Assembly (NCBI GenBank): GCA_949152475.1
Contig: CASCJZ010000520.1
Coordinates: forward strand, 868,001 to 932,000
Reading direction: 5' to 3'
Length of the DNA stretch: 64,000 nucleotides
Source: Terebella lapidaria
Lineage: Eukaryota > Annelida > Polychaeta > Terebellida > Terebellidae
The position numbers and the translations under genes were made by a program. A model generated the notes under the pieces. It was given only the letters and a program-made list of their open reading frames with translations. It was not told where the DNA came from and searched no databases. Shown here piece by piece: positions 35,031 to 47,797 of the stretch. Positions within the stretch are counted from its first letter, which is position 1. Each line of letters opens with the position of its first letter.

Positions 35031-37657
35031 TGTGGTCAGTGTAACTGTGAGGTCTGTGTAACTGTGTGGTCTGTGTGACTGTGTGATCTGTGTAACTGTG
35101 CGGTCTGTGTAACTGTGCGGTCTGTGTAACTGTGTGGTCCGTGTAACTGTGTGGTCTGTGTGATCTGTAACTGTGTGGTCTGTGTCACTGTGTGGTCTGT
35201 GTAACTGTGTGGTCTGTGTAACTGTGTGGTCTGTGTAACTGTGGTCTGTGTGGTCTGTGTGACTGTGTGGTCTGTGTGACTGTGTGGTGTGTAACTGTGT
35301 GGTCGGTGTGACTGTGTGGTCCGTGTAACTGTGTGGTCTGTGTAACTGTGTGCTCTGTGTAACTGTGTGGTCTGTGTAACTGTGTGGTCTGTGTCACTGT
35401 GGTCTGTGTAACTGTGTGGTCTGTGTAACTGTGGTCAGTGTAACTGTGTGGTCTGTGTAACTGTGTGGTCTGTGTGACTGTGTGATCTGTGTAACTGTGC
35501 GGTCTGTGTAACTGTGTGGTCTGTGTGACTGTGTGGTCTGTGTGACTGTGTGGTCTATGTAACTGTGTGGTCTGTGTAACTGTGTGGTCTGTGTGATGGT
35601 GTGGTCTGTGTAACTGTGTGGTCTGTGTAACTGTGTGGTCTGTGTCACTGTGTGGTCTATGTAACTGTGTGGTCAGTGTAACTGTGTGGTCTGTGTCACT
35701 GTGTGGTCTGTGTGACTGTGTGGTCTGTGTCACTGTGTGGTCTGTATAAATGTGTGGTCTGTGTAACTTTGTGGTCAGTGTAACTGTGTGGTCTGTGTAA
35801 CTGTGTGGTCCGTGTAACTGTGTGGTCTGTGTAACTGTGTGGTCTGTGTAACTGTGTGGTCTGTGTAACTGTGTGGTCTGTGTAACTGTGTGGTCTGTGT
35901 AACTATGTGGTCTGTGTAACTGTGTGGGCAGTGTAACTGTGTGGTCTGTGTGGTCTGTGTGACTGTGTGGTCTGTGTAACTGTGTGGTCTGTGTGACTGT
36001 GTGGTCTGTGTTACTGTGTGGTCAGTGTAATTGTGTGGTCTGTGTGACTGTGTGGTCTGTGTAACTGTGTGGTCCGTGTAACTGTGTGGTCTGTGTGATC
36101 TGTAACTGTGTGGTCTGTGTCACTGTGTGGTCTGTGTAACTGTGTGGTCTGTGTAACTGTGTGGTCTGTGTAACTGTGGTCTGTGTGGTCTGTGTGACTG
36201 TGTGGTCTGTGTGACTGTGTGGTGTGTAACTGTGTGGTCGGTGTGACTGTGTGGTCAGTGTAACTGTGTGGTCTGTGTAACTGTGTGCTCTGTGTAACTG
36301 TGTGGTCTGTGTAACTGTGTGGTCTGTGTCACTGTGGTCTGTGTAACTGTGTGGTCTGTGTAACTGTGTGGTATGTGTGACTGTGTGGTCTGTGTAACTG
36401 TGTGGTCTGTGTGATGGGGTGGTCTGTGTAACTGTGTGGTATGTATCCCTGTGTGGTCTGTGTAACTGTGTGGTCAGTGTAACTGTGTGCTATGTGTAAC
36501 TGTGTGGTCTGTGTAACTGTGTGGTCTGTGTCACTGTGTGGTCAGTGTAACTGTGTGGTCTGTGTAACTGTGTGCTCTGTGTAACTGTGTGGTCTGTGTA
36601 ACTGTGTGGTCTGTGTCACTGTGGTCTGTGTAACTGTGTGGTCTGTGTAACTGTGTGGTCTGTGTAACTGTGTGGTCTGTGTAACTGTGTGGTATGTGTC
36701 CCTGTGTGGTCTGTGTAACTGTGTGGTCAGTGTAACTGTGTGGTCTGTGTAACTGTGGTCTGTGTGGTCTGTGTAACTGTGTGATCTGTGTAACTGTGTG
36801 GTCTGTGTGACTGTGTGGTCTGTGTAACTGTGTGGTCTGTGTAACTGTGTGGTCTGTGTAACTGTGTGGTCTGTGTCACTGTGGTCTGTGTAACTGTGTG
36901 GTCTGTGTGGTCTGTAACTGTGTGGTCTGTGTCACTGTGTGGTCTGTGTAACTGTGTGGTCTGTGTAACTGTGGTCAGTGTAACTGTGTGGTCTGTGTAA
37001 CTGTGTGGTCTGTGTGACTGTGTGATCTGTGTAACTGTGCGGTCTGTGTAACTGTGCGGTCTGTGTAACTGTGTGGTCCGTGTAACTGTGTGGTCTGTGT
37101 GATCTGTAACTGTGTGGTCTGTGTCACTGTGTGGTCTGTGTGACTGTGTGGTCTATGTAACTGTGTGGTCTGTGTAACTGTGTGGTCTGTGTGATGGTGT
37201 GGTCTGTGTAACTGTGTGGTCTGTGTAACTGTGTGGTCTGTGTCACTGTGTGGTCTATGTAACTGTGTGGTCAGTGTAACTGTGTGGTCTGTGTCACTGT
37301 GTGGTCTGTGTGACTGTGTGGTCTGTGTCACTGTGTGGTCTGTATAAATGTGTGGTCTGTGTAACTTTGTGGTCAGTGTAACTGTGTGGTCTGTGTAACT
37401 GTGTGGTCCGTGTAACTGTGTGGTCTGTGTAACTGTGTGGTCTGTGTAACTGTGTGGTCTGTGTAACTGTGTGGTCTGTGTAACTGTGTGGTCCGTGTAA
37501 CTGTGGTCTGTGTAACTGTGTGGTCTGTGTAACTGTGTGGTCTGTGTAACTGTGTGGTCTGTGTAACTGTGTGGGCAGTGTAACTGTGTGGTCTGTGTGG
37601 TCTGTGTGACTGTGTGGTCTGTGTAACTGTGTGGTCTGTGTGACTGTGTGGTCTGTG
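35031..37657. repeat. Nested duplications of 935 and 1598 bp
   Basis: The GTGTGATCTGTAAC unit occurs at 35162, 36097 (935 bp, 55 x 17) and about 37101. The TATAAA-bearing unit at 35745 recurs at 37343 (1598 bp, 94 x 17). The flanking GTCCGTG, CTTTGTGGTC and GTGGGCAGTG units follow the same order in each copy. About 36218-37057 is the copy of 28801-29640. The final stretch (37.32-37.66 kb) matches the left flank of X3 (54.07-54.40 kb) at offset 16747. Confidence 0.75.
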
Positions 37658-38596
37658 TTACTGTGTGGTCAGTGTAATTGTGTGGTCTGTGTGACTGTGT
37701 GGTCTGTGTAACTGTGTGGTCTGTGTGACTGTGTGGTCAGTGTTACTGTGTGGTCTGTGTGACTGTGTGGTCTGTGTGACTGTGTGGTCAGTGTAACTGT
37801 GTGGTCTGTGTAACTGTGTGGTCTGTGTGACTGTGTGGTCAGTGTCACTGTGTGGACTGTGTGACTGTGGGATCTGTGTAACTGTGCGGTCTGTGTAACT
37901 GTGCGGTCTGTGTAACTGTGTGGTCTGTCTCACTGTGGTCTGTGTAACTGTGTGGTCTGTGTGGTCTGTAACTGTGTGGTCTGTGTCACTGTGTGGTCTG
38001 TGTGACTGTGTGGTCTATGTAACTGTGTGGTCTGTGTAACTGTGTGGTCTGTGTAGCTGTGGTCTCTGTAGCTGTGTGGTCTGTGTAACTGTGTGGTCTG
38101 TGTAAATGTGTGGTCTGTGTAACTGTGTGGTCAGTGTAACTGTGTGGTCTGTGTGACTGTGTGGTCTGTGTAACTGTGTGGTCTGTGTAACTGTGTGGTC
38201 TGTGTAACTGTGTGGTCTGTGTAACTGTGTGGTCTGTGTAGCTGTGGTCTCTGTAGCTGTGTGGTCTGTGTAACTGTGTGGTCTGTGTAACTGTGTGGTC
38301 TGTGTAACTGTGTGGTCAGTGTAACTGTGTGCTCTGTGTAACTGTGTGGTCTGTGTAACTGTGTGGTCTGTGTCACTGTGTGGTCAGTGTAACTGTGTGG
38401 TCTGTGTAACTGTGGTCAGTGTAACTGTGTGGTCTGTGTAACTGTGTGGTCTGTGTGACTGTGTGATCTGTGTAACTGTGCGGTCTGTGTAACTGTGCGG
38501 TCTGTGTAACTGTGTGGTCCGTGTAACTGTGTGGTCTGTGTGATCTGTAACTGTGTGGTCTGTGTCACTGTGTGGTCTGTGTAACTGTGTGGTCTG

Positions 38597-38632
38597 TGTA
38601 ACTGTGGTCTCTGTAACTATATTCTGTGTGGT
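38597..38632. repeat. Private disrupted units in X1
   Basis: The usual GTGGTCTGTGTAACTG context is replaced here by GTCTCTGTAACTATATTC. This combination is seen nowhere else in the window. It lies about 0.15 kb before the point where X1 rejoins its sister copies after the net 289-bp loss, so it may be a scar of the same event. Confidence 0.7.
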
Positions 38633-41092
38633 CTGTGTGACTGTGTGGTCTGTGTGACTGTGTGGTGTGTAACTGTGTGGTCGGTGTGACTGTGTGGTCA
38701 GTGTAACTGTGTGGTCTGTGTAACTGTGTGCTCTGTGTAACTGTGTGGTCTGTGTAACTGTGTGGTCTGTGTAACTGTGTGGTCTGTGTAACTGTGTGGT
38801 GGTCTGTGTAACTGTGTGGTATGTGTCCCTGTGTGGTCTGTGTAACTGTGTGGTGGTCTGTGTAACTGTGTGGTATGTGTCCCTGTGTGGTCTGTGTCAC
38901 TGTGTGGTCTGTGTCACTGTGTGGTCTATGTAACTGTGTGGTCTGTGTAACTGTGTGGTCTGTGTGATGGTGTGGTCTGTGTAACTGTGTGGTCTGTGTA
39001 ACTGTGTGGTCTGTGTCACTGTGTGGTCTATGTAACTGTGTGGTCAGTGTAACTGTGTGGTCTGTGTCACTGTGTGGTCTGTGTGACTGTGTGGTCTGTG
39101 TCACTGTGTGGTCTGTATAAATGTGTGGTCTGTGTAACTTTGTGGTCAGTGTAACTGTGTGGTCTGTGTAACTGTGTGGTCCGTGTAACTGTGTGGTCTA
39201 TGTAACTGTGTGGTCTGTGTAACTGTGTGGTCTGTGTAACTGTGTGGTCTGTGTAACTGTGTGGTCCGTGTAACTGTGTGGTCTGTGTAACTGTGTGGTC
39301 TGTGTAACTGTGTGGTCTGTGTAACTATGTGGTCTGTGTAACTGTGTGGGCAGTGTAACTGTGTGGTCTGTGTGGTCGGTGTGACTGTGTGGTCTGTGTA
39401 ACTGTGTGGTCTGTGTGACTGTGTGGTCTGTGTTACTGTGTGGTCAGTGTAATTGTGTGGTCTGTGTGACTGTGTGGTCTGTGTAACTGTGTGGTCTGTG
39501 TGACTGTGTGGTCAGTGTTACTGTGTGGTCTGTGTGACTGTGTGGTCTGTGTGACTGTGTGGTCAGTGTAACTGTGTGGTCTGTGTAACTGTGTGGTCTG
39601 TGTGACTGTGTGGTCAGTGTCACTGTGTGGACTGTGTGACTGTGTGGTCTGTGTCACTGTGTGGTCTGTGTAACTGTGTGGTCTGTGTAACTGTGTGGTC
39701 AGTGTAACTGTGTGGTCTGTGTAACTGTGGTCTGTGTGGTCTGTGTAACTGTGTGGTCTGTGGAACTGTGTGATCTGTGTAACTGTGTGGTCTGTGTAAC
39801 TGTGTGGTCTGTGTAACTGTGGGGTCTGTGTGGTCTGTGTGACTGTGTGGTCTGTGTGACTGTGTGGTGTGTAACTGTGTGGTCTGTGTGACTGTGTGGT
39901 CAGTGTCACTGTGTGGTCTGTGTAACTGTGTGCTCTGTGTAACTGTGTGCTCTGTGTAACTGTGTGGTCTGTGTCACTGTGGTCTGTGTAACTGTGTGGT
40001 CTGTGTAACTGTGTGGTCTGTGTAACTGTGTGGTATGTGTGACTGTGTGGTCTGTGTAACTGTGTGGTCTGTGTGATGGTGTGGTCTGTGTAACTGTGTG
40101 GTATGTGTCCCTGTGTGGTCTGTGTAACTGTGTGGTCAGTGTAACTGTGTGCTCTGTGTAACTGTGTGGTCTGTGTAACTGTGTGGTCTGTGTCACTGTG
40201 TGGTCAGTGTAACTGTGTGGTCTGTGTAACTGTGTGCTCAGTGTAACTGTGTGGTCAGTGTAACTGTGTGGTCTGTGTAACTGTTTAATCTGTGTAACTG
40301 TGTGGTCTGTGTAACTGTGCAGTCTGTGTAACTGTGCGGTCTGTGTCACTGTGCGGTCTGTGTCACTGTGTGGTCTGTGTCACTGTGTGGTCTGTGTCAC
40401 TGTGTGGTCTGTGTAACTGTGCGGTCTGTGTAACTGTGCAGTCTGTGTAACTGTGCGGTCTGTGTGACTGTGTGGTCTGTGTGACTGTGTGGTCTGTGTG
40501 ACTGTGGTCTGTGTCACTGTGTGGTCTGTGTCACTGTGTGGTCTGTGTGGTCTGTGTGATCTGTGTGACTGTGTGGTCTGTGTGACTGTGTGGTCTGTGT
40601 CACTGTGTGGTCTGTGTGGTCTGTGTAACTGTGGTCAGTGTAACTGTGTGGTCTGTGTAACTGTGTGGTCTGTGTGACTGTGGGATCTGTGTAACTGTGC
40701 GGTCTGTGTAACTGTGCGGTCTGTGTAACTGTGTGGTCTGTGTCACTGTGGTCTGTGTAACTGTGTGGTCTGTGTGGTCTGTAACTGTGTGGTCTGTGTC
40801 ACTGTGTGGTCTGTGTGACTGTGTGGTCTATGTAACTGTGTGGTCTGTGTAACTGTGTGGTCTGTGTAGCTGTGGTCTCTGTAGCTGTGTGGTCTGTGTA
40901 ACTGTGTGGTCTGTGTAACTGTGTGGTCTGTGTAACTGTGTGGTTTGTGTAACTGTGTGGTCTGTGTAACTGTGTGGTCAGTGTAACTGTGTGGTCTGTG
41001 TCACTGTGCGGTCTGTGTGACTGTGTGGTCTGTGTGACTGTGTGGTCTGTGTGACTGTGTGGTCTAGGTGACTGTGGTCTGTGTCACTGTGT

Positions 41093-41137
41093 GGTCTGTG
41101 TGGTCTGTGTGATCTGTGTGGTCTGTGTGATCTGTGT
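41093..41137. repeat. Five tandem 9-bp half-units (X1 marker)
   Basis: Order of 9-mers: GGTCTGTGT, GGTCTGTGT, GATCTGTGT, GGTCTGTGT, GATCTGTGT, then GACTG. The same five lie at 58129-58173 in X3, exactly 17036 bp away. X2 and X4 have instead an additional C-type 17-mer and only three 9-mers. This is one of the best markers pairing X1 with X3. Confidence 0.88.
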
Positions 41138-42643
41138 GACTGTGTGGTCTGTGTGACTGTGTGGTCTGTGTAACTGTGTGGTCTGTGTGGTCTGTGTAAC
41201 TGTGTGGTCTGTGTAACTGTGGTCTGTGTAACTGTGGTCCGTGTAACTGTGTGGTTTGTGTCACTGTGTGGTCTGTGTCACTGTGTGGTCTGTGTCACTG
41301 TGTGGTCTGTGTCACTGTGTGGTTTGTGTCACTGTGTGGTCAGTGTAACTGTGTGGTCTGTGTAACTGTGTGGTTTGTGTGACTGTGTGGTCAGTGTCAC
41401 TGTGTGGACTGTGTGACTGTGTGGTCTGTGTCACTGTGTGATCTGTGTAACTGTGTGGTCTGTGTAACTGTGTGGTCAGTGTAACTGTGTGGTCTGTGTA
41501 ACTGTGGTCTGTGTGGTCTGTGTAACTGTGTGGTCTGTGGAACTGTGTGATCTGTGTAACTGTGTGGTCTGTGTAACTGTGTGGTCTGTGTAACTGTGGT
41601 CTGTGTGGTCTGTGTAACTGTGTGGTCTGTGTAACTGTGATCTGTGTAACTATGGTCCGTGTGACTGTGTGGTCTGTGTTACTGTGTGGTCTGTGTAACT
41701 GTGTGGTCTGTGTGGTCTGTGTAACTGTGTGGTCTGTGTGACTGTGTGGTCTGTGTGACTGTGTGGTCTGTGTAACTGTATGGTCTTTGTGGTCTGTGTG
41801 GTCTGTGTAACTGTGTGGTCTGTGTAATTGTGTGGTCTGTGTGGTCTGTGGGGTCTGTGTGGTCTGTGTAACTGTGTGGTCTGTGCAATTGTGTGGTCTG
41901 TGTAACTGTGTAACTGTGTGGTCTGTGTGACTGTGTGGTCTGTGTGACTGTGTGGTGAGTGTAACTGTGTGGTCTGTGTAACTGTGTGGTCTGTGTGACT
42001 GTGTGGTCTGTGTGACTGTGTGGTGAGTGTAACTGTGTGGTCTGTGTAACTGTGTGGTCTGTGTGACTGTGTGGTCTGTGTAACTGTGTGGTCTGTGTAA
42101 CTGTGTGGTCTGTGTGACTGTGTGGTCTGTGTGACTGTGTGGTCTGTGTGACTGTGTGGTCTGTGTAACTGTGTGGTCTGTGTGACTGTGTGGTCTGTGT
42201 CACTGTGTGGTCTGTGTGGTCTGTGTAACTGTGTGGTTTGTGTAACTGTGTGGTCAGTGTAACTGTGTGGTCTGTGTAACTGTGTGGTCTGTGTGACTGT
42301 GTGGTCTGTGTAACTGTGTGGTCTGTGTGACTGTGTGGTCTGTCTAACTGTGTGGTCTGTGTGGTCTGTGTAACTGTGTGGTCTGTGTAACTGTGTGGTC
42401 TGTGTGACTGTGTGGTCTGTGTGACTGTGTGGTCTGTGTGACTGTGTGGTCTGTGTAACTGTGTGGTCTGTGTGACTGTGTGGTCTGTGTAACTGTGTGG
42501 TCTGTGTGGTCTGTGTAACTGTGTGGTCTGTGTAACTATGTGGTCTGTGTAACTGTGTGGGCAGTGTAACTGTGTGGTCTGTGTGGTCTGTGTGACTGTG
42601 TGGTCTGTGTAACTGTGTGGTCTGTGTGACTGTGTGGTCTGTG

Positions 42644-45600
42644 TTACTGTGTGGTCAGTGTAATTGTGTGGTCTGTGTGACTGTGTGGTCTGTGTAACTG
42701 TGTGGTCTGTGTGACTGTGTGGTCAGTGTTACTGTGTGGTCTGTGTGACTGTGTGGTCTGTGTGACTGTGTGGTCAGTGTAACTGTGTGGTCTGTGTAAC
42801 TGTGTGGTCTGTGTGACTGTGTGGTCAGTGTCACTGTGTGGACTGTGTGACTGTGGGATCTGTGTAACTGTGCGGTCTGTGTAACTGTGCGGTCTGTGTA
42901 ACTGTGTGGTCTGTCTCACTGTGGTCTGTGTAACTGTGTGGTCTGTGTGGTCTGTAACTGTGTGGTCTGTGTCACTGTGTGGTCTGTGTGACTGTGTGGT
43001 CTATGTAACTGTGTGGTCTGTGTAACTGTGTGGTCTGTGTAGCTGTGGTCTCTGTAGCTGTGTGGTCTGTGTAACTGTGTGGTCTGTGTAAATGTGTGGT
43101 CTGTGTAACTGTGTGGTCAGTGTAACTGTGTGGTCTGTGTGACTGTGTGGTCTGTGTAACTGTGTGGTCTGTGTAACTGTGTGGTCTGTGTAACTGTGTG
43201 GTCTGTGTAACTGTGTGGTCTGTGTAGCTGTGGTCTCTGTAGCTGTGTGGTCTGTGTAACTGTGTGGTCTGTGTAACTGTGTGGTCTGTGTAACTGTGTG
43301 GTCAGTGTAACTGTGTGCTCTGTGTAACTGTGTGGTCTGTGTAACTGTGTGGTCTGTGTCACTGTGTGGTCAGTGTAACTGTGTGGTCTGTGTAACTGTG
43401 GTCAGTGTAACTGTGTGGTCTGTGTAACTGTGTGGTCTGTGTGACTGTGTGATCTGTGTAACTGTGCGGTCTGTGTAACTGTGCGGTCTGTGTAACTGTG
43501 TGGTCCGTGTAACTGTGTGGTCTGTGTGATCTGTAACTGTGTGGTCTGTGTCACTGTGTGGTCTGTGTAACTGTGTGGTCTGTGTAACTGTGTGGTCTGT
43601 GTAACTGTGGTCTGTGTGGTCTGTGTGACTGTGTGGTCTGTGTGACTGTGTGGTGTGTAACTGTGTGGTCGGTGTGACTGTGTGGTCAGTGTAACTGTGT
43701 GGTCTGTGTAACTGTGTGCTCTGTGTAACTGTGTGGTCTGTGTAACTGTGTGGTCTGTGTCACTGTGGTCTGTGTAACTGTGTGGTCTGTGTAACTGTGT
43801 GGTATGTGTGACTGTGTGGTCTGTGTAACTGTGTGGTCTGTGTGATGGGGTGGTCTGTGTAACTGTGTGGTATGTATCCCTGTGTGGTCTGTGTAACTGT
43901 GTGGTCAGTGTAACTGTGTGCTATGTGTAACTGTGTGGTCTGTGTAACTGTGTGGTCTGTGTCACTGTGTGGTCAGTGTAACTGTGTGGTCTGTGTAACT
44001 GTGTGCTCTGTGTAACTGTGTGGTCTGTGTAACTGTGTGGTCTGTGTAACTGTGTGGTCTGTGTAACTGTGTGGTGGTCTGTGTAACTGTGTGGTATGTG
44101 TCCCTGTGTGGTCTGTGTAACTGTGTGGTGGTCTGTGTAACTGTGTGGTATGTGTCCCTGTGTGGTCTGTGTCACTGTGTGGTCTGTGTCACTGTGTGGT
44201 CTATGTAACTGTGTGGTCTGTGTAACTGTGTGGTCTGTGTGATGGTGTGGTCTGTGTAACTGTGTGGTCTGTGTAACTGTGTGGTCTGTGTCACTGTGTG
44301 GTCTATGTAACTGTGTGGTCAGTGTAACTGTGTGGTCTGTGTCACTGTGTGGTCTGTGTGACTGTGTGGTCTGTGTCACTGTGTGGTCTGTATAAATGTG
44401 TGGTCTGTGTAACTTTGTGGTCAGTGTAACTGTGTGGTCTGTGTAACTGTGTGGTCCGTGTAACTGTGTGGTCTATGTAACTGTGTGGTCTGTGTAACTG
44501 TGTGGTCTGTGTAACTGTGTGGTCTGTGTAACTGTGTGGTCCGTGTAACTGTGTGGTCTGTGTAACTGTGTGGTCTGTGTAACTGTGTGGTCTGTGTAAC
44601 TATGTGGTCTGTGTAACTGTGTGGGCAGTGTAACTGTGTGGTCTGTGTGGTCGGTGTGACTGTGTGGTCTGTGTAACTGTGTGGTCTGTGTGACTGTGTG
44701 GTCTGTGTTACTGTGTGGTCAGTGTAATTGTGTGGTCTGTGTGACTGTGTGGTCTGTGTAACTGTGTGGTCTGTGTGACTGTGTGGTCAGTGTTACTGTG
44801 TGGTCTGTGTGACTGTGTGGTCTGTGTGACTGTGTGGTCAGTGTAACTGTGTGGTCTGTGTAACTGTGTGGTCTGTGTGACTGTGTGGTCAGTGTCACTG
44901 TGTGGACTGTGTGACTGTGTGGTCTGTGTCACTGTGTGGTCTGTGTAACTGTGTGGTCTGTGTAACTGTGTGGTCAGTGTAACTGTGTGGTCTGTGTAAC
45001 TGTGGTCTGTGTGGTCTGTGTAACTGTGTGGTCTGTGGAACTGTGTGATCTGTGTAACTGTGTGGTCTGTGTAACTGTGTGGTCTGTGTAACTGTGGGGT
45101 CTGTGTGGTCTGTGTGACTGTGTGGTCTGTGTGACTGTGTGGTGTGTAACTGTGTGGTCTGTGTGACTGTGTGGTCAGTGTCACTGTGTGGTCTGTGTAA
45201 CTGTGTGCTCTGTGTAACTGTGTGCTCTGTGTAACTGTGTGGTCTGTGTCACTGTGGTCTGTGTAACTGTGTGGTCTGTGTAACTGTGTGGTCTGTGTAA
45301 CTGTGTGGTATGTGTGACTGTGTGGTCTGTGTAACTGTGTGGTCTGTGGGATGGTGTGGTCTGTGTAACTGTGTGGTATGTGTCCCTGTGTGGTCTGTGT
45401 AACTGTGTGGTCAGTGTAACTGTGTGCTCTGTGTAACTGTGTGGTCTGTGTAACTGTGTGGTCTGTGTCACTGTGTGGTCAGTGTAACTGTGTGGTCTGT
45501 GTAACTGTGTGCTCAGTGTAACTGTGTGGTCAGTGTAACTGTGTGGTCTGTGTAACTGTTTAATCTGTGTAACTGTGTGGTCTGTGTAACTGTGCAGTCT

Positions 45601-47797
45601 GTGTAACTGTGCGGTCTGTGTCACTGTGCGGTCTGTGTCACTGTGTGGTCTGTGTCACTGTGTGGTCTGTGTCACTGTGTGGTCTGTGTAACTGTGCGGT
45701 CTGTGTAACTGTGCAGTCTGTGTAACTGTGCGGTCTGTGTGACTGTGTGGTCTGTGTGACTGTGTGGTCTGTGTGACTGTGGTCTGTGTCACTGTGTGGT
45801 CTGTGTCACTGTGTGGTCTGTGTGGTCTGTGTGATCTGTGTGACTGTGTGGTCTGTGTCACTGTGTGGTCTGTGTCACTGTGTGGTCTGTGTGGTCTGTG
45901 TAACTGTGGTCAGTGTAACTGTGTGGTCTGTGTAACTGTGTGGTCTGTGTGACTGTGGGATCTGTGTAACTGTGCGGTCTGTGTAACTGTGCGGTCTGTG
46001 TAACTGTGTGGTCTGTGTCACTGTGGTCTGTGTAACTGTGTGGTCTGTGTGGTCTGTAACTGTGTGGTCTGTGTCACTGTGTGGTCTGTGTGACTGTGTG
46101 GTCTATGTAACTGTGTGGTCTGTGTAACTGTGTGGTCTGTGTAGCTGTGGTCTCTGTAGCTGTGTGGTCTGTGTAACTGTGTGGTCTGTGTAACTGTGTG
46201 GTCTGTGTAACTGTGTGGTTTGTGTAACTGTGTGGTCTGTGTAACTGTGTGGTCAGTGTAACTGTGTGGTCTGTGTCACTGTGCGGTCTGTGTGACTGTG
46301 TGGTCTGTGTGACTGTGTGGTCTGTGTGACTGTGTGGTCTAGGTGACTGTGGTCTGTGTCACTGTGTGGTCTGTGTCACTGTGTGGTCTGTGTGGTCTGT
46401 GTGATCTGTGTGACTGTGTGGTCTGTGTGACTGTGTGGTCTGTGTAACTGTGTGGTCTGTGTGGTCTGTGTAACTGTGTGGTCTGTGTAACTGTGGTCTG
46501 TGTAACTGTGGTCCGTGTAACTGTGTGGTTTGTGTCACTGTGTGGTCTGTGTCACTGTGTGGTCTGTGTCACTGTGTGGTCTGTGTCACTGTGTGGTTTG
46601 TGTCACTGTGTGGTCAGTGTAACTGTGTGGTCTGTGTAACTGTGTGGTCTGTGTGACTGTGTGGTCAGTGTCACTGTGTGGACTGTGTGACTGTGTGGTC
46701 TGTGTCACTGTGTGATCTGTGTAACTGTGTGGTCTGTGTAACTGTGTGGTCAGTGTAACTGTGTGGTCTGTGTAACTGTGGTCTGTGTGGTCTGTGTAAC
46801 TGTGTGGTCTGTGGAACTGTGTGATCTGTGTAACTGTGTGGTCTGTGTAACTGTGTGGTCTGTGTAACTGTGGTCTGTGTGGTCTGTGTAACTGTGTGGT
46901 CTGTGTAACTGTGATCTGTGTAACTATGGTCCGTGTGACTGTGTGGTCTGTGTTACTGTGTGGTCTGTGTAACTGTGTGGTCTGTGTGGTCTGTGTAACT
47001 GTGTGGTCTGTGTGACTGTGTGGTCTGTGTGACTGTGTGGTCTGTGTAACTGTATGGTCTTTGTGGTCTGTGTGGTCTGTGTAACTGTGTGGTCTGTGTA
47101 ATTGTGTGGTCTGTGTGGTCTGTGGGGTCTGTGTGGTCTGTGTAACTGTGTGGTCTGTGCAATTGTGTGGTCTGTGTAACTGTGTAACTGTGTGGTCTGT
47201 GTGACTGTGTGGTCTGTGTGACTGTGTGGTGAGTGTAACTGTGTGGTCTGTGTAACTGTGTGGTCTGTGTGACTGTGTGGTCTGTGTGACTGTGTGGTGA
47301 GTGTAACTGTGTGGTCTGTGTAACTGTGTGGTCTGTGTGACTGTGTGGTCTGTGTAACTGTGTGGTCTGTGTAACTGTGTGGTCTGTGTGACTGTGTGGT
47401 CTGTGTGACTGTGTGGTCTGTGTGACTGTGTGGTCTGTGTAACTGTGTGGTCTGTGTGACTGTGTGGTCTGTGTCACTGTGTGGTCTGTGTGGTCTGTGT
47501 AACTGTGTGGTTTGTGTAACTGTGTGGTCAGTGTAACTGTGTGGTCTGTGTAACTGTGTGGTCTGTGTGACTGTGTGGTCTGTGTAACTGTGTGGTCTGT
47601 GTGACTGTGTGGTCTGTCTAACTGTGTGGTCTGTGTGGTCTGTGTAACTGTGTGGTCTGTGTAACTGTGTGGTCTGTGTGACTGTGTGGTCTGTGTGACT
47701 GTGTGGTCTGTGTGACTGTGTGGTCTGTGTAACTGTGTGGTCTGTGTGACTGTGTGGTCTGTGTAACTGTGTGGTCTGTGTGGTCTGTGTAACTGTG
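42644..47797. repeat. ~5.27-kb block X2
   Basis: Full-length copy with landmark order: GTGTAATTG cluster, GTGGGATC, CTGTCTCACTG (near 42915), paired TAGCTG near 43040, GATCTGTAAC, GATGGGG at 43844, two GTGGTGGTC 3-bp insertions near 44.07 and 44.13 kb, TATAAA at 44391, TTTAAT near 45558, GGTCTAGGTGAC near 46338, GTGCAATTG near 47158. It matches X3 at offset 11761. Private change: GTGGGATGG near 45347. Homology to X1 stops near 47797, where the sequence turns into the Y duplication instead of restarting X. Confidence 0.85.

Larger units (their letters stand above)
37658..42643. repeat. ~5.27-kb block X1, net 289 bp short
   Basis: First of four copies of a block starting with the GTGTAATTG cluster and GTGGGATCTG. 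X1 to X2 offset is 4986 near the start (37658 with 42644; 38131 with 43117) and 5275 further on (39433 with 44708; 40489 with 45764). X1 therefore lacks a net 289 bp (17 x 17) between about 38.59 and 38.8 kb. In X2 the missing part lies between two similar stretches containing GTGCTCTGTGTAAC (near 43.72 and 44.00 kb), fitting repeat-mediated deletion. A private disturbed unit with CTGTAACTATATTCTG lies near 38.61 kb. X1 also carries five tandem 9-mers at 41093-41137. Confidence 0.85.
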
